From NCBI GenBank assembly GCA_937967455.1, contig CALCJK010000011.1:62001-126000 (forward strand): 64,000 bases of DNA, in the 5' to 3' direction. The number at the start of each line of letters is the position of its first letter. Within the stretch, counting starts at the first letter, position 1. Below are positions 1 to 8,213 of the stretch, one piece after another. Under the pieces are notes generated by a model that saw only the letters and a list, made by a program, of their open reading frames with translations, ran no database searches and had not been told where the DNA came from. The position numbers were made by a program, and so were the translations under genes. The stretch comes from an uncultured bacterium (GTDB lineage Bacteria > Bacteroidota > Ignavibacteria > UBA10030 > BY39).

Positions 1-1
1 C

Positions 2-913
2 TTCGCTTATTTAATGATGTTAATCTGGCCTATGATCGCTTTTGGTTGGGTGACAAATATCTTGCAGCAAGGTGCTGCATCTATGAAGAGAATTTCAAAA
101 ATATTGGATATTGTTCCAGAAATACGAAATTCGGAAAATTTAGATCTTTCAATAAAAGACATTAACGGAGAAATTGAATTCCAGAATGTAAACTTCAAAT
201 ATAAAGATTCTCAAAATCCCATTCTGAAAAATATAAATTTAAAAATTCCAGCAGGTAAAACACTCGCAATTGTTGGTTACACTGGTTCTGGAAAATCAAC
301 TTTGGTAAGTTTAATACCAAGATTGTATGATGTGACGGAAGGTAAAATATTGATTGATGGTAAAGATATTAGAGTTATTCCAATTGAGATTTTGAGAAAA
401 AATATAGGTTTCGTACCTCAGGAAACTTTTTTATTTTCAGAAACAATAGCAAATAATATCGCCTATGGTGTGGATGAAATAGATAATGAAGAAATAATTT
501 ATTCCGCCGATGCAGCACAATTATCAAAGGATTTGGATGAATTCCCGAAAGGTTTTGAAACGATTATAGGCGAAAGAGGTATTACACTTTCTGGTGGACA
601 AAAGCAAAGAGTTAGCATTGCAAGAGCTATTATTCGTAATCCTAAAATTTTAATTCTTGATGATGCATTATCTTCAGTAGACACATATACAGAAGAAGCT
701 ATACTTCAAAAGTTAAGAGCTATTATGAAAAATCGTACATCAATTATTATAAGTCACAGAATTTCAACAGTAAAAGACGCAGATACAATCATAGTATTAC
801 ATGACGGACAGATTGTTGAGCAGGGAACTCACGAAGAGTTGTTAGAATATGGTAAAATATATAAAGACCTTTATAACAAGCAATTACTTGAAGAAGAATT
901 AGAGAAATTATAA
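2..913 (+). CDS. ABC exporter half-transporter, degenerate-site subunit (5' partial)
   Basis: C-terminal part of a fused membrane/ATPase exporter subunit. The reading frame is open to the first base, so the gene starts before the window and the track's ATG at 14 is internal. What remains is the end of the last membrane helix and a whole nucleotide-binding domain: Walker A GYTGSGKST, Q-loop, signature LSGGQKQR, Walker B ILILDDALS and the H-loop histidine in IIISHR. The catalytic-base position after Walker B is Asp, not the usual Glu. It is one base away from the next ABC gene, which has the Glu but an altered signature. Together they match the LmrCD/BmrCD type of heterodimeric exporter, in which one ATP site is non-hydrolytic. 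The substrate cannot be told from sequence. Confidence 0.9.
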   Translation, partial: FAYLMMLIWPMIAFGWVTNILQQGAASMKRISKILDIVPEIRNSENLDLSIKDINGEIEFQNVNFKYKDSQNPILKNINLKIPAGKTLAIVGYTGSGKSTLVSLIPRLYDVTEGKILIDGKDIRVIPIEILRKNIGFVPQETFLFSETIANNIAYGVDEIDNEEIIYSADAAQLSKDLDEFPKGFETIIGERGITLSGGQKQRVSIARAIIRNPKILILDDALSSVDTYTEEAILQKLRAIMKNRTSIIISHRISTVKDADTIIVLHDGQIVEQGTHEELLEYGKIYKDLYNKQLLEEELEKL

Positions 914-914
914 T

Positions 915-2696
915 ATGTACGAAGAAGAAATACTTGGTAAGGCATATGATTCGCGTTTGATGAAAAGATTGCTTAAGTATCTTAAGCCATATAAGTGGTA
1001 TGTTTTACTTGGGATTTTGTTGAGTTTATTAATGTCGGGATTAGAAGCTATTAGGCCTTACTTTACTAAGATCGCTGTCGATATAAATATTGCTAACAAG
1101 GATAAATATGGTTTGCTGACTACAACGGTGCTTTTCTTTTTAGTTTTGATAATTCGGGGAATAGTTCAGTATTTTAATGCATATTTAACTCAATGGATTG
1201 GTCAGCGCACAATTTTTGATCTAAGAATGGAAATTTTTGAGCATCTACAGAGATCTAATATCAGATTTTTTGATAAAAATCCTATAGGTAGATTGATTAC
1301 GCGTGTTACAAATGATGTTGAAGTCCTGAATGAAATGTTCTCTTCTGGTATTGTTATGGTTTTCACAGATATATTTACAATTATCGGAATTTTAGTCTTT
1401 ATGTTTTATATGAATTGGGAACTTGCGCTTGTATCTTTAAGTGTTTTACCAATTTTGTTTTATGCAACATTTCTATTTAGAAAGAAAGCAAGGGAAAGTT
1501 ATAGAGAGGTTCGACTTCAAGTCGCACGTATAAATACATTCATGCAAGAACATGTTTCAGGTATGTTGATAGATCAACTCTTTAATCGTGAAAAAAAATC
1601 TTATGAAGAATTTTCTAGAATTAATGCTGCACATCGTGATGCAAATATTAAATCTATTTTCTACTATGCGGTTTTTTATCCAGCTGTTGAGTTGATAGGT
1701 GCAATAGCTATCGGTTTAATTATATGGTATGCTGGAATTGAAGCCCTGAATAAAGAAATAACAATTGGTACGGTAATGGCATTTTTTCAGTTTAATGAAA
1801 TGTTCTGGAGGCCAATACGCGACCTCTCTGAAAAATACAACATTATGCAAACTGCAATGGCTTCGTCTGAAAGAATTTTTAAACTTTTGGATGATAAAAC
1901 TACTCTCCCGATGCAAATTAATGCAGTTCAATTAAAAGAAGTAAAGGGAGAAATTGTTTTTGAAAATGTATGGTTCTCATACGATTCTGTAGAAAATGAC
2001 GATGAATGGGTATTGAAAAATGTTTCCTTCAAAATAAATCCAGGTGAAACAGCAGCTATAGTAGGCCATACAGGTGCAGGTAAAACCACAATTATTAATC
2101 TGTTAACAAGATTTTATGAGCTGAATAAGGGAAGAATTCTAATTGATGGTTATGATATTAGGGAATTAGATCCTTATCAATTGCGAAAACATATAGGATT
2201 GGTACATCAGGATGTGTTTTTGTTCTCAGGTGATATACGTTCCAACATAAATCTTGGGAACGAATCAATCAAAATGGATCGTATCAAAGCAGCATCCAGA
2301 GTGGTGGGTTTAAATAAATTTATAGAAAGTTTGCCAAACCGTTATCATGAGGAAGTCAAAGAAAGAGGGGCTACACTTTCTGTTGGACAGAAGCAATTAA
2401 TCTCATTTGCACGAGCTCTGGCACACAACCCCAAAATATTAATACTTGACGAAGCTACTTCAAGTGTTGATACTGAGTCGGAAATTTTAATACAAAAAGC
2501 AATACAAAAGCTCTTAAAAGGCAGAACCTCCATTGTAATTGCACATCGACTTTCCACCATACAAAGAGCAAATAAGATTATAGTATTACATAAAGGTGAA
2601 GTAAGGGAAATCGGGACTCATCAAGAATTACTAAATTTAGGTGGCATTTACTATAAACTTTATCAATTGCAGTATAAAGAACAGGAAATAATGTGA
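915..2696 (+). CDS. ABC exporter half-transporter, catalytic-site subunit
   Basis: Complete 593-residue half-transporter. An N-terminal membrane domain of about 330 residues contains several hydrophobic helices (for example around residues 30-50, 70-90 and 145-190), followed by a nucleotide-binding domain. It has Walker A GHTGAGKTT, Walker B ILILDEATSSVD with the catalytic Glu, and H-loop IVIAHR. The signature reads LSVGQKQ instead of LSGGQ. In the dimer the signature of one subunit faces the Walker motifs of the other, so this altered signature would pair with the Asp-containing site of the upstream subunit. The canonical site would be formed by this subunit's Walker motifs and the partner's LSGGQ. 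The gene starts one base after the upstream stop, so the two are surely co-transcribed. Substrate unknown; drug, lipid or peptide export are all possible. Confidence 0.92.
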   Translation: MYEEEILGKAYDSRLMKRLLKYLKPYKWYVLLGILLSLLMSGLEAIRPYFTKIAVDINIANKDKYGLLTTTVLFFLVLIIRGIVQYFNAYLTQWIGQRTIFDLRMEIFEHLQRSNIRFFDKNPIGRLITRVTNDVEVLNEMFSSGIVMVFTDIFTIIGILVFMFYMNWELALVSLSVLPILFYATFLFRKKARESYREVRLQVARINTFMQEHVSGMLIDQLFNREKKSYEEFSRINAAHRDANIKSIFYYAVFYPAVELIGAIAIGLIIWYAGIEALNKEITIGTVMAFFQFNEMFWRPIRDLSEKYNIMQTAMASSERIFKLLDDKTTLPMQINAVQLKEVKGEIVFENVWFSYDSVENDDEWVLKNVSFKINPGETAAIVGHTGAGKTTIINLLTRFYELNKGRILIDGYDIRELDPYQLRKHIGLVHQDVFLFSGDIRSNINLGNESIKMDRIKAASRVVGLNKFIESLPNRYHEEVKERGATLSVGQKQLISFARALAHNPKILILDEATSSVDTESEILIQKAIQKLLKGRTSIVIAHRLSTIQRANKIIVLHKGEVREIGTHQELLNLGGIYYKLYQLQYKEQEIM

Positions 2697-2867
2697 GTTT
2701 CTTTTTTTAAAAATATTCAAATGTTTCACGAAAAATAGTTTTTAATGTTACATTATTTAACAATAGGAGTATATATCCAAGTATCAAAATTTTTTATTTT
2801 GCTTTTCTTTTCAAAATAAGTTAAATTTCAATGAATATTTAAGAAAAAAATACATTAAGTTGTTAAA

Positions 2868-3659
2868 TTGGTTAAAAAAACTAGGAAAAATATTGATATA
2901 GATGAAAAAAAGCAGGCAGCTTTAAAGAAGTCGGGCGAGATACCAACGCATATTGCAATTATTATGGATGGTAATGGTAGATGGGCACGACGTCACGGAT
3001 TACCAAGAATTGCTGGTCATCGTGAAGGTGTGGAATCGGTTAGGGATATTGTTGAAGCCTGTGGGCAGCTTGGCATAAAATATCTGACTTTATATGCGTT
3101 CTCGACGGAAAATTGGAAACGACCACAAGATGAAGTATCAATGCTAATGCGACTTTTAATGAAAGCTCTTCGTGATGAAGCTGATAAACTTAATCGCAAT
3201 AATGTGTGTCTAAAAGCGATTGGTGATATCTCAAAACTACCAAATCCTGTGCAGAATGAATTACTTGATGCAATCGTAAAAACACAAAATAATACTGGAC
3301 TAAATCTATTGCTTGCACTTTCGTATAGTGGCAGGTGGGATATAACACAAGCAGTAAAAAAAATTTTTTATGATTGCCAAGTAGGGAACTTGAATATAGA
3401 TTCGATTAACGAAGATATTATTAGTAAATATTTATCTACTCAAGGAATTCCCGATCCTGACCTTTTAATTCGCACAAGTGGCGAGTTTAGAGTTAGTAAT
3501 TTTTTATTGTGGCAATTAGCATACACGGAAATTTATATAAGCAAATTAAATTGGCCTGATTTTAGAAGAGATGAACTTTACAAAGCCATTGCTGATTATC
3601 AAAAAAGAGAACGTCGATTTGGAATGGTAAGTAATCAATTAAAGCAAAAGAAAACTTAA
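2868..3659 (+). CDS. uppS: Undecaprenyl diphosphate synthase
   Basis: Cytoplasmic cis-prenyltransferase that extends farnesyl diphosphate with isopentenyl diphosphate to make the C55 carrier lipid for peptidoglycan and O-antigen. The 263 residues carry the family signatures: MDGNGRWA near residue 33 with the Mg-binding Asp, the AFSTENW motif, RTSGEFRVSNFLLWQ, and WPDF near the C terminus. The start codon is TTG: an in-frame TAA lies at 2856-2858 and the next ATG is inside the MDGNGR motif, so no ATG start is possible. No clear Shine-Dalgarno sequence precedes it. It heads the bamA/lpx envelope operon. The normal neighbours cdsA and dxr are not here. Confidence 0.95.
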   Translation: MVKKTRKNIDIDEKKQAALKKSGEIPTHIAIIMDGNGRWARRHGLPRIAGHREGVESVRDIVEACGQLGIKYLTLYAFSTENWKRPQDEVSMLMRLLMKALRDEADKLNRNNVCLKAIGDISKLPNPVQNELLDAIVKTQNNTGLNLLLALSYSGRWDITQAVKKIFYDCQVGNLNIDSINEDIISKYLSTQGIPDPDLLIRTSGEFRVSNFLLWQLAYTEIYISKLNWPDFRRDELYKAIADYQKRERRFGMVSNQLKQKKT

Positions 3660-3662
3660 ATT

Positions 3663-6026
3663 ATGCGAATAATAGAGATTTTTATAATAACATTATTAAT
3701 CACTTTAAGTTTGTCTTTTGCACAAAAACAAAAAATTGAAACATTTAAAATTCTTGGTATATATGTAGAAGGTAATGTTACAGCAGATAGAGAAGCCATA
3801 ATTTCAAACTCTGGACTTAGGGTAAATGGTGAGCTTGTTATTCCAAGCGATCAGATCCGACAGGCAATTCAAAGATTGTGGGCTTTAAGAATTTTTGACG
3901 ATATCCAAATATCAATTGAAAGACAGGTCTCAGATGGTATATATCTATTAATTAAAGTCAAAGAGCATCCACGTCTGGAACGCATTGAATACTCAGGTTA
4001 TGACGAACTTGATGAAGATGATTTTAATAAGAAAATTACTTTTACAAAAGGTCAGATTCTGTCGCCACAAGATATCAATAAAATCGTGAGGAAAATCAAA
4101 GACCTTTATACTGAAAAAAGTATGTTGCTTGCTGAGATTACGCCTGAAATCATAGTGGAAGATTCAACAACACCAAATCGTGTGGTACTCCGATTGAAAA
4201 TCGACGAAGGTAAAGTTATAAAAGTAAAACAAATTCAAATTTATGGTAATAAAGATTTTAAAGCAAGTAAAATAAAGGGTCAAATGGATGATACTAAAGA
4301 AAAAGTTTGGTGGATGTTCTGGAGATCAGCAAAATTTGACAAAGCTAAATACGAAGCTGATAAAGAAAAAATTATAAAATTTTATAGAAAAAACGGTTAC
4401 CTCGATGCTGAAATAATTTCCGACTCGTTTTATTATGATGAATCAAAAAAATATATGACTATAAATTTAAATATAACTGAAGGTAAACAGTATAAAATAA
4501 GAAATATAGTATGGGAAGGTAACACAATTTATCCAGCATCAGTATTAACACAGAGATTGGGATTTAATAAAGGAGATATATATGATGTAGAAAAGTTTGA
4601 GAAAAATTTAAGACAAAATGAAGATCAAACAGACGTTGCATCACTATATATGGATAATGGTTATCTAACATTTAATCTTGACAAGTCTGAGACAAGAATT
4701 GAACCAGATAGTGTGGATATTGCGATTCGGATATTTGAGCGTAATCAGTTTAGAATTGCACGTGTAGATATCAAAGGTAATACAAAAACTCAGGAAAAAG
4801 TAATTCGTCGTGAGCTGTTTACAAGACCTGGTGATATTTTTAGTCGTGCTGCAATTATGAGAAGTGCCCGCCAGTTACTTCAGTTAAATTATTTTAACCC
4901 TGAAAAAATTAAACCCGACTTTAAACTTGTTGATGATAAAAATGTTGATTTAGTTTACGAAGTCGAAGAAAAATCGAGCGATAATGTGAATGCTTCGGTT
5001 GGCTATAGTGGTGCATTTGGAGTAACAGGTGCACTCGGTTTTACTATCAACAATTTTGATATATCATCCCCATTAACAGGTGGTGCTGGTCAAATACTAA
5101 ATTTTGAATGGCAGTTCGGTGAAGGTGCTAGATTTAGAACCTTTACACTCGGTTTTACAGAACCCTGGTTATTTGACAAACCAACATCGCTTGGTATAAC
5201 ATTATTTGATACACGACAAATTTATATCTTTGACTTAAGACAAACTGGTGCTTCCTTGCGACTGGGTAAAAGATTTAAATATCCTGATGATTATTTTAGA
5301 GGAGACTGGATAGCTCGAGTACAATTATACAATACTATTAGTGGTGGTGGGTTATATCCAGAGGGTAAAACAAATCAGTATAGCATTACACAGATAATAT
5401 CGCGTAATAGTACGGACAATCCGATTTTCCCTGCAATCGGTTCAAGCTTTGCACTTTCAACCGAAATTTCAGGAGGCCCGTTTTTACCAGGCAATGTGGA
5501 TTATCATAAATGGATTTTTTCAGGTGACTGGTACACACCATTAGAAAATTCGATGAAACTTATACTCTATACGGGTGCACAGGTAGCATTCCTTGATGGC
5601 TTTAAAAAGGATTCAAAAATTCCTCCTATTGAATATTTCTTTATGGGTGGTACAGGATTGGGTTTTGTATCAACAACGCCACTGCGCGGTTATGATGATA
5701 GAAGTATAGGACCACAAAATGTTTATGGAGAAGTTAAAGGCGGTAAGGCAATGGCAAAATATACAGCAGAATTGAGATTCTCAGTCACTATGAATCCAAT
5801 ACCGATATATTTACTTGCTTTTGCAGAAGCAGGAAATGTTTATGAGAATTTGAACACAATTAACTTTTTAAATTTAAAAAGAAGTTTTGGATTTGGTGCC
5901 AGAATTATGATTCAACCTATAGGAATGGTCGGTTTTGACTATGGTTATGGTGCTGACGATGTTCTCCCTAAAGATGGCAAACCAGATGGATGGCGTTTCC
6001 ATTTCCAATTCGGTCGCGGTTTTTAA
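3663..6026 (+). CDS. bamA: Outer membrane protein assembly factor BamA
   Basis: Central subunit of the BAM complex, which folds beta-barrel proteins into the outer membrane. It starts with a signal peptide ending near SLSFAQ, followed by about 400 residues of POTRA repeats, the later ones marked by segments such as VKQIQIYGN and RIARVDIKGN. A C-terminal 16-strand barrel begins near residue 440. LRGYDDR near residue 674 is the conserved VRGF/Y-type motif of Omp85 loop 6, and the protein ends in a strand with terminal Phe (FQFGRGF), as expected. Its 787 residues fit the family. It starts three bases after uppS and is followed by two Skp-like chaperones, its natural functional partners. Confidence 0.96.
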   Translation: MRIIEIFIITLLITLSLSFAQKQKIETFKILGIYVEGNVTADREAIISNSGLRVNGELVIPSDQIRQAIQRLWALRIFDDIQISIERQVSDGIYLLIKVKEHPRLERIEYSGYDELDEDDFNKKITFTKGQILSPQDINKIVRKIKDLYTEKSMLLAEITPEIIVEDSTTPNRVVLRLKIDEGKVIKVKQIQIYGNKDFKASKIKGQMDDTKEKVWWMFWRSAKFDKAKYEADKEKIIKFYRKNGYLDAEIISDSFYYDESKKYMTINLNITEGKQYKIRNIVWEGNTIYPASVLTQRLGFNKGDIYDVEKFEKNLRQNEDQTDVASLYMDNGYLTFNLDKSETRIEPDSVDIAIRIFERNQFRIARVDIKGNTKTQEKVIRRELFTRPGDIFSRAAIMRSARQLLQLNYFNPEKIKPDFKLVDDKNVDLVYEVEEKSSDNVNASVGYSGAFGVTGALGFTINNFDISSPLTGGAGQILNFEWQFGEGARFRTFTLGFTEPWLFDKPTSLGITLFDTRQIYIFDLRQTGASLRLGKRFKYPDDYFRGDWIARVQLYNTISGGGLYPEGKTNQYSITQIISRNSTDNPIFPAIGSSFALSTEISGGPFLPGNVDYHKWIFSGDWYTPLENSMKLILYTGAQVAFLDGFKKDSKIPPIEYFFMGGTGLGFVSTTPLRGYDDRSIGPQNVYGEVKGGKAMAKYTAELRFSVTMNPIPIYLLAFAEAGNVYENLNTINFLNLKRSFGFGARIMIQPIGMVGFDYGYGADDVLPKDGKPDGWRFHFQFGRGF

Positions 6027-6057
6027 ATAATCAATAATAAAAAATAATGAGGTAAAA

Positions 6058-6603
6058 GTGAATAACTTAAAATCAATAATCAAAATATCATTAGTATTTT
6101 TAATTTTATTATGTTTATCTGTTAATCTTACAAAAGCACAAACATTAAAAATTGGTTATGTTAATTCTGCAAAAATTTTGCAGGAATATCCTGAAGCTCA
6201 GGAAGCACAGAAAAAATTAGATAATATGGGAAAAGCCTGGCAGAGCGAACTTGAAAAAATGAGCAAAGAACTGCAGAAAAAATATGAAGATTACCAAAAA
6301 CAACAAGGTATGATGACCGAACAGAAAAAGCTTGCTGCTCAACAGGAACTTGTTGAAATGGAACAAAAAGTTTATCAGTATCGCAACGATAAATTTGGTT
6401 CCGATGGTGAACTTGCTCAAGAAACAGAAAAATTATTACAACCAATTAAAGACAAAATACTAAAAGTTATACAGCAAATTGCCAAGGAAGAAAAACTTAC
6501 ATTTGTATTTGATAAGAACGAAACTATAATGGTAATGTTGTATGGTGATCCAGCGTACGATTATACATACAAAGTTTTGGATAGATTAAAAAGAAGTAAA
6601 TAA
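6058..6603 (+). CDS. ompH: OmpH/Skp-family periplasmic chaperone, copy 1
   Basis: Predicted periplasmic holdase of 181 residues that would carry unfolded outer-membrane proteins to BamA. The start is GTG at 6058, supported by a GAGG ribosome site about five bases upstream. A signal peptide ends near LTKAQ. The mature part begins with KIGYVNSAKILQEYPEAQEAQ, the typical beta strand and first helix of Skp/OmpH, followed by a long charged, Gln/Lys/Glu-rich coiled-coil region (about residues 45-125). A C-terminal strand reads LTFVFDKNE. It is a clear paralogue of the next gene, sharing the PEAQEAQ segment and the same overall layout. Confidence 0.9.
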   Translation: MNNLKSIIKISLVFLILLCLSVNLTKAQTLKIGYVNSAKILQEYPEAQEAQKKLDNMGKAWQSELEKMSKELQKKYEDYQKQQGMMTEQKKLAAQQELVEMEQKVYQYRNDKFGSDGELAQETEKLLQPIKDKILKVIQQIAKEEKLTFVFDKNETIMVMLYGDPAYDYTYKVLDRLKRSK

Positions 6604-6618
6604 AATGAAGGGTAAAAT

Positions 6619-7146
6619 ATGAAGTATCTAAAGTTTGGAATATTATTAATTATTCTTGCTGTATATTTTAACAACTTACAAGCACAGGTAAAAATAGGAT
6701 GGATTAATTCTCAAGTAATAATGGATAAATTACCTGAAGCTCAGGAAGCACAACGCCAATTGGATAATTTGGTAACAGAATGGCAAAATGAGCTCGCCAA
6801 AATGCAGAACGAATGGCAAAAGAAATTTGAGGAGTACGATAAACGCAAACTTATTCTGACTGAACAAGGTCGCGCAGATGCTGAACGCCAGTTGCAGGAA
6901 CTCGACAAGAAAATTGTTGAATACAGAAACAGAAAATTTGGACAAAATGGTGAACTCTTCCAAAAACAAAATGAGCTTATGAAACCTGTTCAAGATAAAA
7001 TTTTTAAAGCTATTCAAGACGTAGCAAAAGAAGAAGGTTATGATTATGTGTTTGATAAAAGTGGTGATATTCTTCTTATGTATACTAATGAGAAGTATGA
7101 TTTGACTAATGTTGTTCTGGAAAAAGTTAAAACATTTAAACGCTAA
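6619..7146 (+). CDS. ompH: OmpH/Skp-family periplasmic chaperone, copy 2
   Basis: Second Skp/OmpH-type chaperone, 175 residues, 15 bases after the first. It has a signal peptide (cleavage near NNLQAQ), the opening KIGWINSQVIMDKLPEAQEAQ, a charged coiled-coil arm (about residues 40-120) and a closing YDYVFDKSGD strand. The pair arose by tandem duplication but has diverged over most of the arm, so the two may have different clients or form mixed trimers; that is inference. It ends two bases before lpxD, linking outer-membrane protein assembly and lipid A synthesis in one transcript. Confidence 0.9.
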   Translation: MKYLKFGILLIILAVYFNNLQAQVKIGWINSQVIMDKLPEAQEAQRQLDNLVTEWQNELAKMQNEWQKKFEEYDKRKLILTEQGRADAERQLQELDKKIVEYRNRKFGQNGELFQKQNELMKPVQDKIFKAIQDVAKEEGYDYVFDKSGDILLMYTNEKYDLTNVVLEKVKTFKR

Positions 7147-7148
7147 AT

Positions 7149-8213
7149 ATGAAACTAAGCCAGATAATCAAACTTCTTAACGCAGAGGCAGATTTAAGAT
7201 CTGATATTGAGATAAAACATTTAGCAAAAATTGAAGAAGCATCTGAAGGAGATATTACTTTTTTATCCAATCCTAAATATAATAAATTTTTAGTTACAAC
7301 AAATGCATCTGCTATACTTGTGGCTAAAAATGTTGAGTATAAGGAACTTAAAGATAGAAAATCTCCAATTGTGCTTGTCAGAGTAGAAAATCCATATATT
7401 GCATTTTTAAAATTAATAGAATTCTTTTACCCTAATCCTGCACCACTTAGGAAGGGGATCCACGACACTGCTGTAATTTCACCTGATGCAAAGATTGGAA
7501 AAAATGTCGCAATAGGTGCAAATGTTTTTATCGGTAATAGATGTATAATTGGTGACAATACTGAAATTTGGCATAATGCTGTTTTGCATGATGACGTTAT
7601 TATAGGAAGTAACACTGTTATTTATTCCAATGTTTCGATAAGGGAACAGTGCAAAATAGGTAATAATGTGATAATACATTCTGGAACTGTAATAGGAAGC
7701 GATGGTTTTGGATTTGCACCCCTGCCAGATGGCAGATATGAAAAGATTCCTCAAAGAGGTATAGTTGTAATTGAAGATGATGTTGAAATTGGCTCAAATT
7801 GTAGTATTGATAGAGCAACACTTGGTGAAACAAGAATTTGTCGTGGAGCAAAGCTTGATAATCTAATACAAATTGCTCACAATGTTGTTGTTGGTGAAAA
7901 CACAGTTATAGCAGCTCAAACAGGAATTTCAGGTAGCACAAGAATTGGAAAAAATTGTGTATTAGCTGGACAGGTTGGATTAGTTGGTCATATAGTTATT
8001 GCCGATCGCACTACAATAGCTGCACAATCGGGTATCTCAAAATCTATTATTGAGGAAGGCAAAACATATTTTGGATATCCAGCTACAGAAATTTCAGAAA
8101 TGCGTAGAATTGTTGCTGCCAAGCGTCAGCTCCCCAAATTACTTCTCGAAGTTGAAGAACTAAAGAGGAAAATTAAAACTATAGAAGATAATTTGAAAAA
8201 GGATAACAAATGA
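7149..8213 (+). CDS. lpxD: UDP-3-O-acylglucosamine N-acyltransferase LpxD
   Basis: Third step of lipid A synthesis: transfer of a hydroxyacyl chain from acyl-carrier protein to the 2-amino group of UDP-3-O-acyl-glucosamine, in the cytoplasm. The N-terminal uridine-binding domain (about residues 1-100) includes ITFLSNPKY. A left-handed beta helix of hexapeptide repeats follows (about residues 105-310), with the conserved GSDGFGFAP and the catalytic His in QIAHNV. A C-terminal helix (KRQLPKLLLEVEEL) is typical of the trimer. The 354 residues match the family. The stop overlaps the lpxC-fabZ start by four bases (ATGA). Confidence 0.96.
   Translation: MKLSQIIKLLNAEADLRSDIEIKHLAKIEEASEGDITFLSNPKYNKFLVTTNASAILVAKNVEYKELKDRKSPIVLVRVENPYIAFLKLIEFFYPNPAPLRKGIHDTAVISPDAKIGKNVAIGANVFIGNRCIIGDNTEIWHNAVLHDDVIIGSNTVIYSNVSIREQCKIGNNVIIHSGTVIGSDGFGFAPLPDGRYEKIPQRGIVVIEDDVEIGSNCSIDRATLGETRICRGAKLDNLIQIAHNVVVGENTVIAAQTGISGSTRIGKNCVLAGQVGLVGHIVIADRTTIAAQSGISKSIIEEGKTYFGYPATEISEMRRIVAAKRQLPKLLLEVEELKRKIKTIEDNLKKDNK

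Noticed and set aside
2697-2867. Promoter or small gene in the gap before uppS
   Set aside because: TATTTTG occurs but lacks one base of the TAnnTTTG box and has no well-spaced upstream TTTG; no open frame of note.
7479-8060. Hexapeptide-rich region in lpxD suspected as a tandem repeat
   Set aside because: It is the normal left-handed beta-helix coding pattern; DNA units are not identical.
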